A stretch of 7,819 nucleotides of DNA from Desulfovibrio sp. (GTDB taxonomy: Bacteria > Desulfobacterota > Desulfovibrionia > Desulfovibrionales > Desulfovibrionaceae): assembly GCA_020217165.1 (NCBI GenBank), contig JAIWOE010000175.1, positions 1 through 7,819 on the forward strand, read 5' to 3'. The notes under the pieces are model-generated. The model was given only the letters and a program-made list of their open reading frames with translations. It did no database searches and had not been told where the DNA came from. The position numbers and the translations under genes were made by a program. Below are positions 1 to 5,954 of the stretch, piece by piece. Within the stretch, counting starts at the first letter, position 1. Each line of letters starts with the position of its first letter.

Positions 1-686
1 AGGATGCGCTGCAGCCGGCGCTGATGGCGGGCGCTTTCGATGGGTGCGGCGGCCTGGGCGGCCAGGGCACGCAACAGGCGCATGTCCGTCCGGGTGAAGG
101 CCCCGGGGGTGGGGCTGGCCACATTGATGGCCCCGATGACGCGCCCCTGGATGTTCATCAATTCGCTCATCATGGTAGACAGGGTCTGCTCCCCCGGCTC
201 CACGGCGCTGCCCGCGGCGCACCGGGCGCCTTCCAGGTCCAGGTCAGCATCATGCAACCGCACGGACACGCTGACATCCTCGCCCTGGAACAACCGCCTG
301 GCCTCCTCCACCACAATGCGGCACACCTCCGCCGGGCTGTCGCTGCCAGCGGTTTTGGCCGCCAGATCGTAAAACCGGGTCACTTCCTCCTGCACGCTTT
401 CCAATCGATGGCGCAGGGCGTCCTGCTCGGCCAGCATGCCGGCCAGCACTTCCAGCAGGTCGGCCACCAGGGCGGCCTTTTCTCCCCCTCGCACATGGCC
501 CAGCAGGGCGTCACGATGCCGGATGGGCGTAGCGTCGTCAGGCAGGGCCGCCGGGGCCAGGGGGGCGTCGGCAATGAAGATGGAGAGAGGCTCTTCGCCC
601 ACCAAGGCCCGCAGCCTGAGCGCCATGTGCGTCTCCACCACCAGGGCCTTGAGCAGGACGGGGATTCTCGATGCGCGTGACGGCAT
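1..686 (-). CDS. GAF-domain signalling protein, N-terminal part (truncated at window edge)
   Basis: Translating the minus strand from the ATG at 686 gives 228 codons with no stop before the window ends, so the C-terminus and any output domain are missing. Residues 1-90 match nothing I recognise. Residues about 85-105 are a charged helix that could be a linker coiled coil. Residues about 107-222 look like a GAF domain: it starts near FYDLAAKTAG, has the central strand RVIGAINVASP (182-192), and ends with the typical helix LLRALAAQAAAPIESA. GAF domains bind small molecules or haem, or mediate dimerisation, and usually precede a GGDEF, HD-GYP, histidine kinase, cyclase or PP2C-type phosphatase domain; which one follows here cannot be seen. 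The start is supported by AAGGA six bases upstream (693-697). No signal peptide or membrane segment is visible, so it is probably cytoplasmic. It lies downstream of the Rrf2 gene in the same direction but is separated from it by a strong hairpin, so it probably has its own promoter. Confidence 0.75.
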   Translation of the reverse strand, partial: MPSRASRIPVLLKALVVETHMALRLRALVGEEPLSIFIADAPLAPAALPDDATPIRHRDALLGHVRGGEKAALVADLLEVLAGMLAEQDALRHRLESVQEEVTRFYDLAAKTAGSDSPAEVCRIVVEEARRLFQGEDVSVSVRLHDADLDLEGARCAAGSAVEPGEQTLSTMMSELMNIQGRVIGAINVASPTPGAFTRTDMRLLRALAAQAAAPIESARHQRRLQRI

Positions 687-725
687 GCGGCATCCTTGGC
701 AAGGGCTAGGGTTGGGAGTGCAAGG

Positions 726-754
726 CGTATCACATTGTTGCAGTGTCAGACAAT
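726..754 (-). promoter_or_regulatory. Possible promoter/operator of the GAF-protein gene, with inverted repeat
   Basis: The spacer before the GAF gene contains ATTGT-N11-ACAAT at 734-754 and a nested TGTC-A-GACA at 744-752. On the minus strand, TTGTCT (748-753) and GATACG (726-731) lie 16 bases apart and could be weak -35 and -10 elements overlapping the repeat. The matches to consensus are poor (about 4/6 and 3/6), so this is a suggestion only. Confidence 0.22.
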
Positions 755-784
755 ACACCGGCTATCCACCGGGCACAACAGAAA

Positions 785-815
785 CGCCGGGCCTCCCCTT
801 GGGGTGGGCCCGGCG
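785..815 (-). terminator. Rho-independent-type terminator after the Rrf2 gene
   Basis: A nine-base perfect stem (785-793 with 807-815) encloses a second CCCC/GGGG stem around a two-base loop, giving one long GC hairpin. It lies 33 bases beyond the Rrf2 stop codon. On the minus strand the hairpin is followed by TTTCTGTTGT, a modest U-rich tail, which supports minus-strand termination. It separates the Rrf2 transcript from the GAF gene. Confidence 0.7.
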
Positions 816-848
816 CAACAGGGATGAGTCGGCGCGGCTGGTCCGGCG

Positions 849-1301
849 CTATTGCTCCCGGGGCAGCAGGCAGCGGTCCACGCCACCGCCGGCCCGCTCA
901 GCCTCGCGCATGAGATCCAGAAAGGTGATGGCGTCCAGCCGGTCCAGCATGGCCTTGGTGGCCTCAATCCAGACCTTACGGGTCAGGCAGTCCCCGGAAA
1001 TGGGGCAAACGCTGGCGTCCTTGGCGCATTCCGTCAGGGCCATTTCCCCTTCCATGGCCCGCACCACCGCGCCCACGGCAATGCGCTCCGGCAGGTCAGA
1101 AAGCACATGCCCGCCGCGAGGGCCGCGCTTGCTCTTGATAAAGCCAGCCTGCTTGAGGGGGCGGATCAATTTTTCCAGGTATTTGACGGAAACACCCTGC
1201 CGCTTGGAAATGTCTGAAATGCGTACCGGCCCGGTCTGGCTGTTCATGGCGATGTCCAAGACCATGCGGGTGCCGTAGCGGCTGCGAGTGGAAAGTTTCA
1301 T
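849..1301 (-). CDS. Rrf2-family transcriptional regulator with three-cysteine motif
   Basis: A 150-residue protein of typical Rrf2 length. Residues 1-65 form the winged helix-turn-helix: the family N-terminus MKLSTRSRYGTRMVLDIA, the recognition-helix region QGVSVKYLEKLIRPLKQAG, and the wing RGPRGGHVL. Residues 92-105 carry three cysteines (C92, C99, C105) in a CX6CX5C arrangement, where IscR and NsrR bind an Fe-S cluster; C92 matches IscR numbering. The longer helix WIEATKAMLDRLDAITFLDL is the usual dimerisation region. The protein probably senses iron-sulphur status, redox state or nitric oxide and represses or activates from its own promoter region. An upstream in-frame ATG at 1328 is possible, but the start at 1301 is preferred because AAGGAG sits five bases before it and family members begin MKLS. 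It is monocistronic, read away from usp, with a terminator at 785-815. The exact subfamily (IscR, NsrR, CymR-like or other) cannot be told from this sequence. Confidence 0.93.
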   Translation of the reverse strand: MKLSTRSRYGTRMVLDIAMNSQTGPVRISDISKRQGVSVKYLEKLIRPLKQAGFIKSKRGPRGGHVLSDLPERIAVGAVVRAMEGEMALTECAKDASVCPISGDCLTRKVWIEATKAMLDRLDAITFLDLMREAERAGGGVDRCLLPREQ

Positions 1302-1318
1302 GCGTACTCCTTGCATAA

Positions 1319-1334
1319 CTGACTGCAATATCAG
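1319..1334 (-). promoter_or_regulatory. Candidate operator upstream of the Rrf2 gene
   Basis: The inverted repeat CTGA-N8-TCAG lies 17-33 bases before the Rrf2 start, where an autoregulatory site would be expected. A wider AACT...AGTT pair (1317-1320 and 1341-1344) partly brackets it. Rrf2 proteins often repress their own genes, but the arms are only four bases long and the site does not clearly match the known IscR or NsrR consensus, so support is weak. Confidence 0.22.
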
Positions 1335-1541
1335 CCAGATAGTTTAACCCCATTTTTTTGGAGCAGAATAATCCCGGGGAACGGCACAATCCCTACCAGA
1401 GCAGTGGCTGAAACGCAAGCAGAAACCCGCCACTGGAGTCACCTTTCCAGACTCTTCACAAGCGCATGCTTTATACAAGGGGAATTTGGCCCTGGAATAC
1501 TTCCGGAAACCATGAGCACGTGACAAAATTCACATTTCCCC

Positions 1542-1569
1542 TTGCCAATTTCCCTGCTTTGGTTACACT
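1542..1569 (+). promoter_or_regulatory. Likely sigma-70-type promoter for the usp transcript
   Basis: TTGCCA (1542-1547) and TACACT (1564-1569) are separated by 16 bases and match the -35 and -10 consensus at about 5/6 and 4/6. Transcription would begin near 1576, giving a leader of roughly 105 bases before usp that contains the small ORF at 1608. An inverted repeat at 1494-1508 lies upstream, where an activator could bind. Confidence 0.45.
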
Positions 1570-1607
1570 TATTCTACCTCCCCTGCAGATGCCGTGAGGG
1601 GAAGCGC

Positions 1608-1685
1608 ATGGGCAACATCAACATGCAGCGGGTTTCAAGGAAGGCCGCACAAGGTCCCCATCAAGACCAAGGAGAAGGCGTATGA
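1608..1685 (+). CDS. Possible 25-codon leader ORF overlapping the usp start
   Basis: ATG at 1608 opens a 25-residue frame (MGNINMQRVSRKAAQGPHQD, then QGEGV) that ends in TGA at 1683-1685, so its stop overlaps the usp start in an ATGA arrangement. GAGGGG lies six bases before the ATG and could serve as its ribosome binding site. The usp Shine-Dalgarno (AAGGAG, 1669-1674) falls inside this ORF, so leader translation could couple to or control usp translation. The peptide is basic in its middle and has no signal sequence or recognisable attenuation run. A frame this short can arise by chance. Confidence 0.28.
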   Translation: MGNINMQRVSRKAAQGPHQDQGEGV

Positions 1686-2104
1686 AACTGCTCGTGGCGC
1701 ATGACGGCTCGCCCCAGGCGGGCAAGGCCCTGGACATGGCGGCAACCCTGGCAAAGAATCTCAACGCCGAAATCACCGTGGTGACGGTCACGCCCGACCT
1801 CACCTATCCCCTGGACGAGCTGCCCCCCGAACTGGCGCAGCGGCTTAATGACACCGTGGCCAGCGAAACCCGGACCCTGCTGCAGGCCGTGGCCAAACAG
1901 ATGGAGGAGGCCGGGCACGCCGTGAAAACCACGGCCCGCACCGGCCGCCCGGCCGATGGCATTCTCGCCGTGGCCAAGGAAATCGGCGCGGACATGATCC
2001 TGGTGGGCTCCACCGGCAAACAAGGCGCCAGCCGGCTGTTCCTGGGCTCCGTTTCCGGCTCCGTGGCCCAGCATGCGCCGGTCAGCGTGCTGGTGGTCCG
2101 GTAA
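1682..2104 (+). CDS. Universal stress protein, UspA family, ATP-binding type
   Basis: A 140-residue single-domain Usp, the usual family length, predicted cytoplasmic. The first strand and loop are KLLVAHDGS (2-10), with the conserved Asp at position 8 that contacts adenine in ATP-binding members. The C-terminal nucleotide motif G-X2-G-X9-G-S is intact (G109, G112, G122, S123 in the GSTGKQG...LGSVSG stretch), followed by the final strand HAPVSVLVVR. Proteins of this class (MJ0577-like) bind ATP and form dimers; they are induced by stress or starvation, with a role that differs between species. The start is set by AAGGAG seven bases upstream. It stands alone between a promoter-like sequence at 1542-1569 and a perfect hairpin at 2127-2167, and diverges from the Rrf2 gene, which might control it. 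I give no gene symbol because several Usp paralogues usually coexist in a genome. Confidence 0.95.
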   Translation: MKLLVAHDGSPQAGKALDMAATLAKNLNAEITVVTVTPDLTYPLDELPPELAQRLNDTVASETRTLLQAVAKQMEEAGHAVKTTARTGRPADGILAVAKEIGADMILVGSTGKQGASRLFLGSVSGSVAQHAPVSVLVVR

Positions 2105-2126
2105 TCCCTCTCTCGTGCAAACTGAG

Positions 2127-2167
2127 GCAACGCCCGGGACCTGCTGCAAGGCTGTCCCGGGCGTTGC
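2127..2167. terminator. Perfect 14-bp hairpin between convergent transcripts
   Basis: GCAACGCCCGGGAC (2127-2140) pairs without mismatch with GTCCCGGGCGTTGC (2154-2167) across a 13-base loop. It begins 22 bases after the usp stop codon and lies 117 bases beyond the last gene of the convergent minus-strand cluster, so it could end both transcripts. No strong T-run follows on either strand: the plus side reads GCATTGGTGC and the minus side CTCAGTTTGC. Termination may therefore need Rho, or the hairpin may mainly protect the mRNA 3' end. Confidence 0.6.
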
Positions 2168-2283
2168 GCATTGGTGCATTATTCGGTCATGCGCGATGAC
2201 GCGATGCCCAGGCGACGTGAGGAGCACGCACCTGAGCGCCGCAGGCCACGCGCTCCGTGCCTGAACTACTTTGATTTGCTCCA

Positions 2284-2910
2284 CTACATCGGCGCATCCA
2301 TGGCGTTGTCCTCGTCCGGTTCCTGCGCGGGCCGGAGCAGCAATTTTTCCAGCAGCTGGGCACACTGGCCCTCCGTGGGCTGATCGGCCCGGATGACGTG
2401 CCGGGCCAGGGACATGCCCACCGGCTCCAGGGCGTCCTGCCGCGCGGCCAGGTCCTGGCGCAAGGCCTCTGGGTCTGCCTCCGCCTCCCCGCCCTGCCCA
2501 AGGCCGGCCAGGCACAAGCCCACATCGGCAATCAAATACACGGGCACCACCGGCAGGAAGGACACGGCCTGCCCATCCAGCCTGGCGGCCAGCCGATCAT
2601 CCAGCACAAACACCCGCCCCGGCCCCTGCATGGCGTGCATGGCCTGGGCCAGGGCCTGTTCCGGCTCCTGGTGCTCCTGCTCCAGGCCCAGCAGGGCCAG
2701 CATCATGTCCAGCTCGTCGGCCAGGGCCGAGGCCAGCGCTCCGCACCCGCTGCCGGGCAGGCCCAGCAGCAGCAGGGACTGGGTGGCCGGATCAAAGGGC
2801 CGGGGCGCCAGCCGCTTGCCCGTGCCGGGTCCGAAGGTGGCCATGCGGTCCGCCTCCTGGACGGCGGCCTTTTCCTGGATGAAATGGTCGGTGGAATCAT
2901 GTCTGGGCAT
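2284..2910 (-). CDS. Shikimate-kinase-like protein with degenerate P-loop
   Basis: A 208-residue predicted cytoplasmic protein. Residues about 45-192 follow the shikimate-kinase/AAA-like P-loop kinase layout: strand SLLLLG, loop GLPGSGCG (50-57), helix ALASALADELDM, a Walker-B-like strand RVFVLDD (99-105), strand VPVYLIADVGLC (122-133) and a C-terminal LARHVI/AQLLEKLLL region. In the Walker A motif GXXXXGK[ST], the Lys is Cys56 and the Ser/Thr is Gly57, so ordinary ATP binding and phosphotransfer should be lost or altered. The first 44 residues are charged and look unstructured; the tail (EPDEDNAMDAPM) is acidic. GGGAG lies six bases before the ATG at 2910; an in-frame ATG at 2958 is less likely because it would overlap the upstream gene. 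It starts 22 bases after the stop of the second transglycosylase gene, so it is probably co-transcribed as the last gene of that operon. The fold call is by eye; the function is unknown. Confidence 0.65.
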   Translation of the reverse strand: MPRHDSTDHFIQEKAAVQEADRMATFGPGTGKRLAPRPFDPATQSLLLLGLPGSGCGALASALADELDMMLALLGLEQEHQEPEQALAQAMHAMQGPGRVFVLDDRLAARLDGQAVSFLPVVPVYLIADVGLCLAGLGQGGEAEADPEALRQDLAARQDALEPVGMSLARHVIRADQPTEGQCAQLLEKLLLRPAQEPDEDNAMDAPM

Positions 2911-2932
2911 GGTGTTCTCCCTTCGGATGTGC

Positions 2933-4069
2933 TTATTGAGGGACTTGGGCCTGCACATGGTCCGCCACGTGCATGATGGTGTTCACGTAGACCACGCTGG
3001 GGTTGTAGCGGTACAGCACCCGTCGCAGCAGGGCGCGATCCTGGGCCGTGCCGCGCCAGCCGTGGCCTTTCATGAAGTTGCCCATGGAGTGCAGGGCGTC
3101 TTCCAGGGTGAAGAGGTCCACCACGCCGTCGCGGTTGCCGTCCACGCCAAACTTCAGGGCGTTGGTGGGCATGAACTGGGCAATGCCGATGGCGCCGTAG
3201 ATGGAGCCCGGAATGGCCAGGGGATCCTTGCCGGCGTTGCGGGCATAGACGATGAGGGCCTTGAGTTCCCGGTAGGCCCAGAGGGCTTTCTCGCGCGTCT
3301 TGGTGCGCATCCAGGCCAGGGCCGGTCCCTGAGGATTGTCCCGGGCAAAGGAAGGCAGGATCAGGGACACATCCTCGCACAGGGCCATGCTGGCCAGGGT
3401 GCGAAAGGCCGGGGCTTCGCCCAGGAACAGGCCCACGCGCGTCTCCACCGTGAGCAGGCCGGTGGTCACGTGGGGCGGCACGCCGTATTCGGCCTCAATG
3501 CGCCGCAACAGGGGCAGATTGGCGGTGTAGAAGGCCACGGCCTCGGCCAGGCGCTCGGGGGTGACGATGGTGCGGTACACCGGCGGCCCCTCGGGTTCCG
3601 GCGGCAGGGCCACATGGGGCGGCGCATGCCGTTTTTCCGTCCGCAGGCGGATCAACAAGGCTTCGCTGGCCCTGCCCGTGAGGGGCAGGCCACTGACGTG
3701 TTCGTAGCGGCGAATGGCCATCCGGGTGCCGGGGCCGGCAATGCCATCGGCCTTGCCCTCCAGGTATCCCAGGGCCTTGAGTCGATGCTGCACGTCCCGC
3801 ACCAGGGCGGAGCCGAATTTTTTGTGGTAGAGATCCTGGATCTTGTCCACCATGGGCTCGGTGGTGAAGGCGGCCTCGGGCCGGCTGAACTGACGCTCCA
3901 GCCAGGCCTTGTCCACGCCGTCCGCCGTCAATTTCTGGATGAGGGGCCGCCAGACAGCCAGCTGGGCCTGGGCGGCCTGTCCGGCCTGTCCGGCCTCGGC
4001 GGCATGCACCGGGCGTCCCGGGATGACAAGGACCAACGCCACAGCCGCGGCAAGCAGAATCCCTCGCAT
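2933..4069 (-). CDS. MltB-family lytic murein transglycosylase with internal peptidoglycan-binding domain
   Basis: A 378-residue exported enzyme. Residues 1-23 are a Sec signal peptide ending VHA, with probable cleavage before AEAG. No lipobox cysteine is present, so the mature form should be soluble in the periplasm, unlike E. coli MltB. Residues 36-85 are the N-terminal part of the MltB module. Residues about 88-143 form a PG_binding_1-like helical domain (VQHRLKALGYLEG, then GIAGPGTRMAIRRYEHVSGL). Residues about 165-375 are the SLT_2 catalytic domain, with the catalytic Glu at 209 in LLTVETRVG, the substrate-site motif GAIGIAQFMPT (292-302), and an EF-hand-like loop DGNRDGVVDLF (310-320). 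Such enzymes cleave the MurNAc-GlcNAc bond of murein and release 1,6-anhydro products. AGGAG, which overlaps the stop of the upstream paralogue, lies about nine bases before this ATG, 11 bases after that stop, so the two genes are closely coupled. A two-copy nine-base tandem repeat at 3974-3991 encodes part of the AGQAGQ linker after the signal peptide. Confidence 0.9.
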   Translation of the reverse strand: MRGILLAAAVALVLVIPGRPVHAAEAGQAGQAAQAQLAVWRPLIQKLTADGVDKAWLERQFSRPEAAFTTEPMVDKIQDLYHKKFGSALVRDVQHRLKALGYLEGKADGIAGPGTRMAIRRYEHVSGLPLTGRASEALLIRLRTEKRHAPPHVALPPEPEGPPVYRTIVTPERLAEAVAFYTANLPLLRRIEAEYGVPPHVTTGLLTVETRVGLFLGEAPAFRTLASMALCEDVSLILPSFARDNPQGPALAWMRTKTREKALWAYRELKALIVYARNAGKDPLAIPGSIYGAIGIAQFMPTNALKFGVDGNRDGVVDLFTLEDALHSMGNFMKGHGWRGTAQDRALLRRVLYRYNPSVVYVNTIMHVADHVQAQVPQ

Positions 4070-4080
4070 CTCCCCTGCTC

Positions 4081-5892
4081 CTATTTCATGCCGGCGACGG
4101 GCCCGCCGGTGACGACATTGCCCGTGGTCCGCACGGGGGCGGCGCCGGCCTGCAGGGCGGTGATGGCATTATCCACCACCTGACAGCCAACAACGGCCAG
4201 CTCCCTGGACACCCCGTCGGCGTCCACCAGCCAGGAGGCGGCATTGCCCCGCAGCAGGCAAGCTTCCACCTGCAGCCGGTCCAGGCTGCGGCCCTGGAGC
4301 ACCGCCGGAGCCCGCACGCCACGAATAACGCTCTTGGAAAGCAGCACCCCCGACGTCCGGGAGGCAGCCACGGCCGGTCCCTGCATGCCTTCCAGCAGGC
4401 ACTGCAGCAGCCGGAGGCCGGTGGCGCCATCCATGACCACGCCAGCGGCCGCCCCGGCGCGCATGCGCACGTGCTGCAGGGTGATCTGGCTGGATTGCAC
4501 CACGCCCACCACCGCCGGCGCTCCCCTGGCCGGGCGCAGGGTGAGATTTTCCAGAAAGACGTCCTGGCACTGCTCCAAGTGAATGCCGGGCAGCACCACC
4601 TCGCCCCGGCCCACGAGGGTCACCTGCCGCAGGCCGCGCAGGACCACGGGCCGGCCGGCGGTGACGTAATTGCCCGGCAGCAGTTCAATGCGGCGGTTGG
4701 CGCCCGCATTGGCCGCCAGGGCCGCCTGCAGGGCCGGAGCGTTGGCCACCACCACGGCCTGGCCGGCGCGGGCAGGCACCTCCACCGGCCGCAGCTCCCG
4801 GGCCACGTGATCGGCCACGGAGAGCACGGTATTCACGTAGGTCTCACTGCGGTTATACCGCCAGACCACCTGCTGACGGCGGGCCAGATCCATTTTCCCT
4901 TCCCACCCCCAGCCTTTGAAATACTTGCCGATGGAATGGATGGCGTCTTCCGGGACAAACAGATCCACCTTGCCGTCGCCATCGCCGTCGGCGCCGAATT
5001 TTTCGATGTTGGAAGGCATGAACTGCGGCCAGCCCACGGCGCCATAGGGCGAGCTGGGGAAGGAAAAGGGATCCTTGCCCGTGGCCCGGCACCAGCGCAG
5101 CAGGGCCGCCAGCTCCTCGAAGGCCCAGTCGCCGCGGATCCTGGCCGTCTCCCGCAACCAATGGGTTTCCGTGGGGCTGAGGGTGGTTTTGGCGAAGAAC
5201 AAGGCGGCACGGTCGGGATCGCCGTCCAGGGCCATGCTGGCCAGGATGGTCACGGCCCGGTCACGGCCCAGGATGCGGCCATGGCGCGTCTCCACCGTGA
5301 GGATGGCGGTGGCCATCTCCCCGGGCACGCCGTAGGCCTGCTGCATGGCCTGCAGGGTGCCGAACTGGTCCAGGTGGAACTCCCGGGCTTCCATGAGGCG
5401 CGTGGGGGTCAGCACGCCGGAATGCACGCGGCCATGGGTCCAGACCGTGGGATGCGGCGAGGCCTTGCCAGCCCGGATCAGGGCCGCATCCAAGGCATCC
5501 ACCACCTCCTGATTGGGCAGACCGTTCACGGCCAGGCCCCGGGTTTGCTGGAAGGCCTCAATGGCCGCCCGGGTTGCCGGACCGTACTTGCCATCGGGAA
5601 GTTCCGTGCTCATGCCCAGGGCGAGCAGGCCTTCCTGAATCTTGCGCACGGTCTTGCCGCCCTTGAGGGAGCGGTAGAGATCCTGCAGTTTGCGGCCCAT
5701 GGGCGCGGGAGTATAGGCCATTTCCGGCCGGGCAAAGACCTTGGCCGTCCAGGCGGGGTCCATCCCCCCCTGGACAAGACGACGGACCACGGGGTCCCAC
5801 ATGGAGGCAGCCCGGGCGGTGGCCGCGGCCGTCAGCACCCCCGCGAGGGCCAGCGCCGCCGCGAGCAACAGGGAAGTGCGTGCCTGAATCAT
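4081..5892 (-). CDS. MltB-family lytic transglycosylase fused to a C-terminal parallel beta-helix
   Basis: A 603-residue exported protein. Residues 1-28 are a signal peptide (hydrophobic LLLAAALALAGVL, cleavage near ARA). Residues about 30-75 are the MltB N-terminal part. Residues 80-136 resemble a PG_binding_1 domain (IQEGLLALGM, then DGKYGPATRAAIEAFQQ). Residues about 160-368 are the SLT_2 catalytic domain, with the catalytic Glu at 201 in ILTVETRHGR, GAVGWPQFMPS (284-294), and a calcium-loop-like DGDGDGKVDLF (302-312). Residues about 380-600 have repeating short hydrophobic strands with NRRIELLPGNYV, RQVTLVGRG, QDVFLENLTL, SQITLQHVRM, TGLRLLQCLLEG and SGVLLSKSVIRG, the pattern of a right-handed parallel beta-helix as in pectate-lyase-like proteins. 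The enzyme should cut periplasmic murein; the helix may bind or process a second polysaccharide. The ATG at 5892 is preferred over TTG at 5922 because the signal peptide then begins normally, with GGAAG close upstream. It is the paralogue of the gene that follows it. The beta-helix call is by pattern and has no database check. Confidence 0.88.
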   Translation of the reverse strand: MIQARTSLLLAAALALAGVLTAAATARAASMWDPVVRRLVQGGMDPAWTAKVFARPEMAYTPAPMGRKLQDLYRSLKGGKTVRKIQEGLLALGMSTELPDGKYGPATRAAIEAFQQTRGLAVNGLPNQEVVDALDAALIRAGKASPHPTVWTHGRVHSGVLTPTRLMEAREFHLDQFGTLQAMQQAYGVPGEMATAILTVETRHGRILGRDRAVTILASMALDGDPDRAALFFAKTTLSPTETHWLRETARIRGDWAFEELAALLRWCRATGKDPFSFPSSPYGAVGWPQFMPSNIEKFGADGDGDGKVDLFVPEDAIHSIGKYFKGWGWEGKMDLARRQQVVWRYNRSETYVNTVLSVADHVARELRPVEVPARAGQAVVVANAPALQAALAANAGANRRIELLPGNYVTAGRPVVLRGLRQVTLVGRGEVVLPGIHLEQCQDVFLENLTLRPARGAPAVVGVVQSSQITLQHVRMRAGAAAGVVMDGATGLRLLQCLLEGMQGPAVAASRTSGVLLSKSVIRGVRAPAVLQGRSLDRLQVEACLLRGNAASWLVDADGVSRELAVVGCQVVDNAITALQAGAAPVRTTGNVVTGGPVAGMK

Positions 5893-5954
5893 AGTCTTCC
5901 GGATAGACGCTGCCCCGGGCAACGGTGGATGTGTTGATACTCAAGGCGACCGAA

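Larger units (their letters stand above)
1302..1607. other. Intergenic region between divergent rrf2-type and usp genes
   Basis: About 300 bases with no convincing protein gene and visibly lower GC than the flanking genes. From left to right it holds the Rrf2 ribosome binding site; CTGA-N8-TCAG (1319-1334); an A/T run at 1352-1358; a seven-base perfect stem CAGTGGC/GCCACTG (1402-1408 with 1429-1435, 20-base loop); an adjoining GAGTC/GACTC stem (1436-1454); AAGC-GCAT-GCTT (1460-1471); GGAA-TAC-TTCC overlapping TTCCGGAA (1494-1508); and a likely usp promoter (1542-1569). The region most likely holds two divergent promoters and their operators. A small RNA is possible but has no poly-U terminator that I can see. 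Confidence 0.6.

Noticed and set aside
380..733. A 117-codon minus-strand frame in the GAF region.
   Set aside because: It is rich in Trp, Cys and Pro, typical of an out-of-frame reading; the frame starting at 686 gives a coherent GAF domain.
1344..1526. A 60-codon minus-strand frame in the intergenic region.
   Set aside because: It has no ribosome binding site that I can see and no recognisable domain, and it runs through several inverted repeats; it probably arises by chance.
2234..2255. GAGCGC-N10-GCGCTC as a terminator for the minus-strand operon.
   Set aside because: The stem is only six bases, there is no T-rich tail, and such repeats are frequent in GC-rich DNA; the 2127-2167 hairpin is much stronger.
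2393..4183. A 596-codon plus-strand open frame opposite the second transglycosylase, with a similar 488-codon frame at 4471-5937.
   Set aside because: Both are mirror frames of well-supported minus-strand genes in GC-rich DNA. Their translations are rich in Gly, His, Gln and Arg without domains, and the minus-strand frames carry clear enzyme motifs.
5934..5944. TTGA-TAC-TCAA inverted repeat between the anchored-protein gene and the first transglycosylase gene.
   Set aside because: Four-base arms are too short to support an operator, and no promoter elements are placed sensibly beside it.
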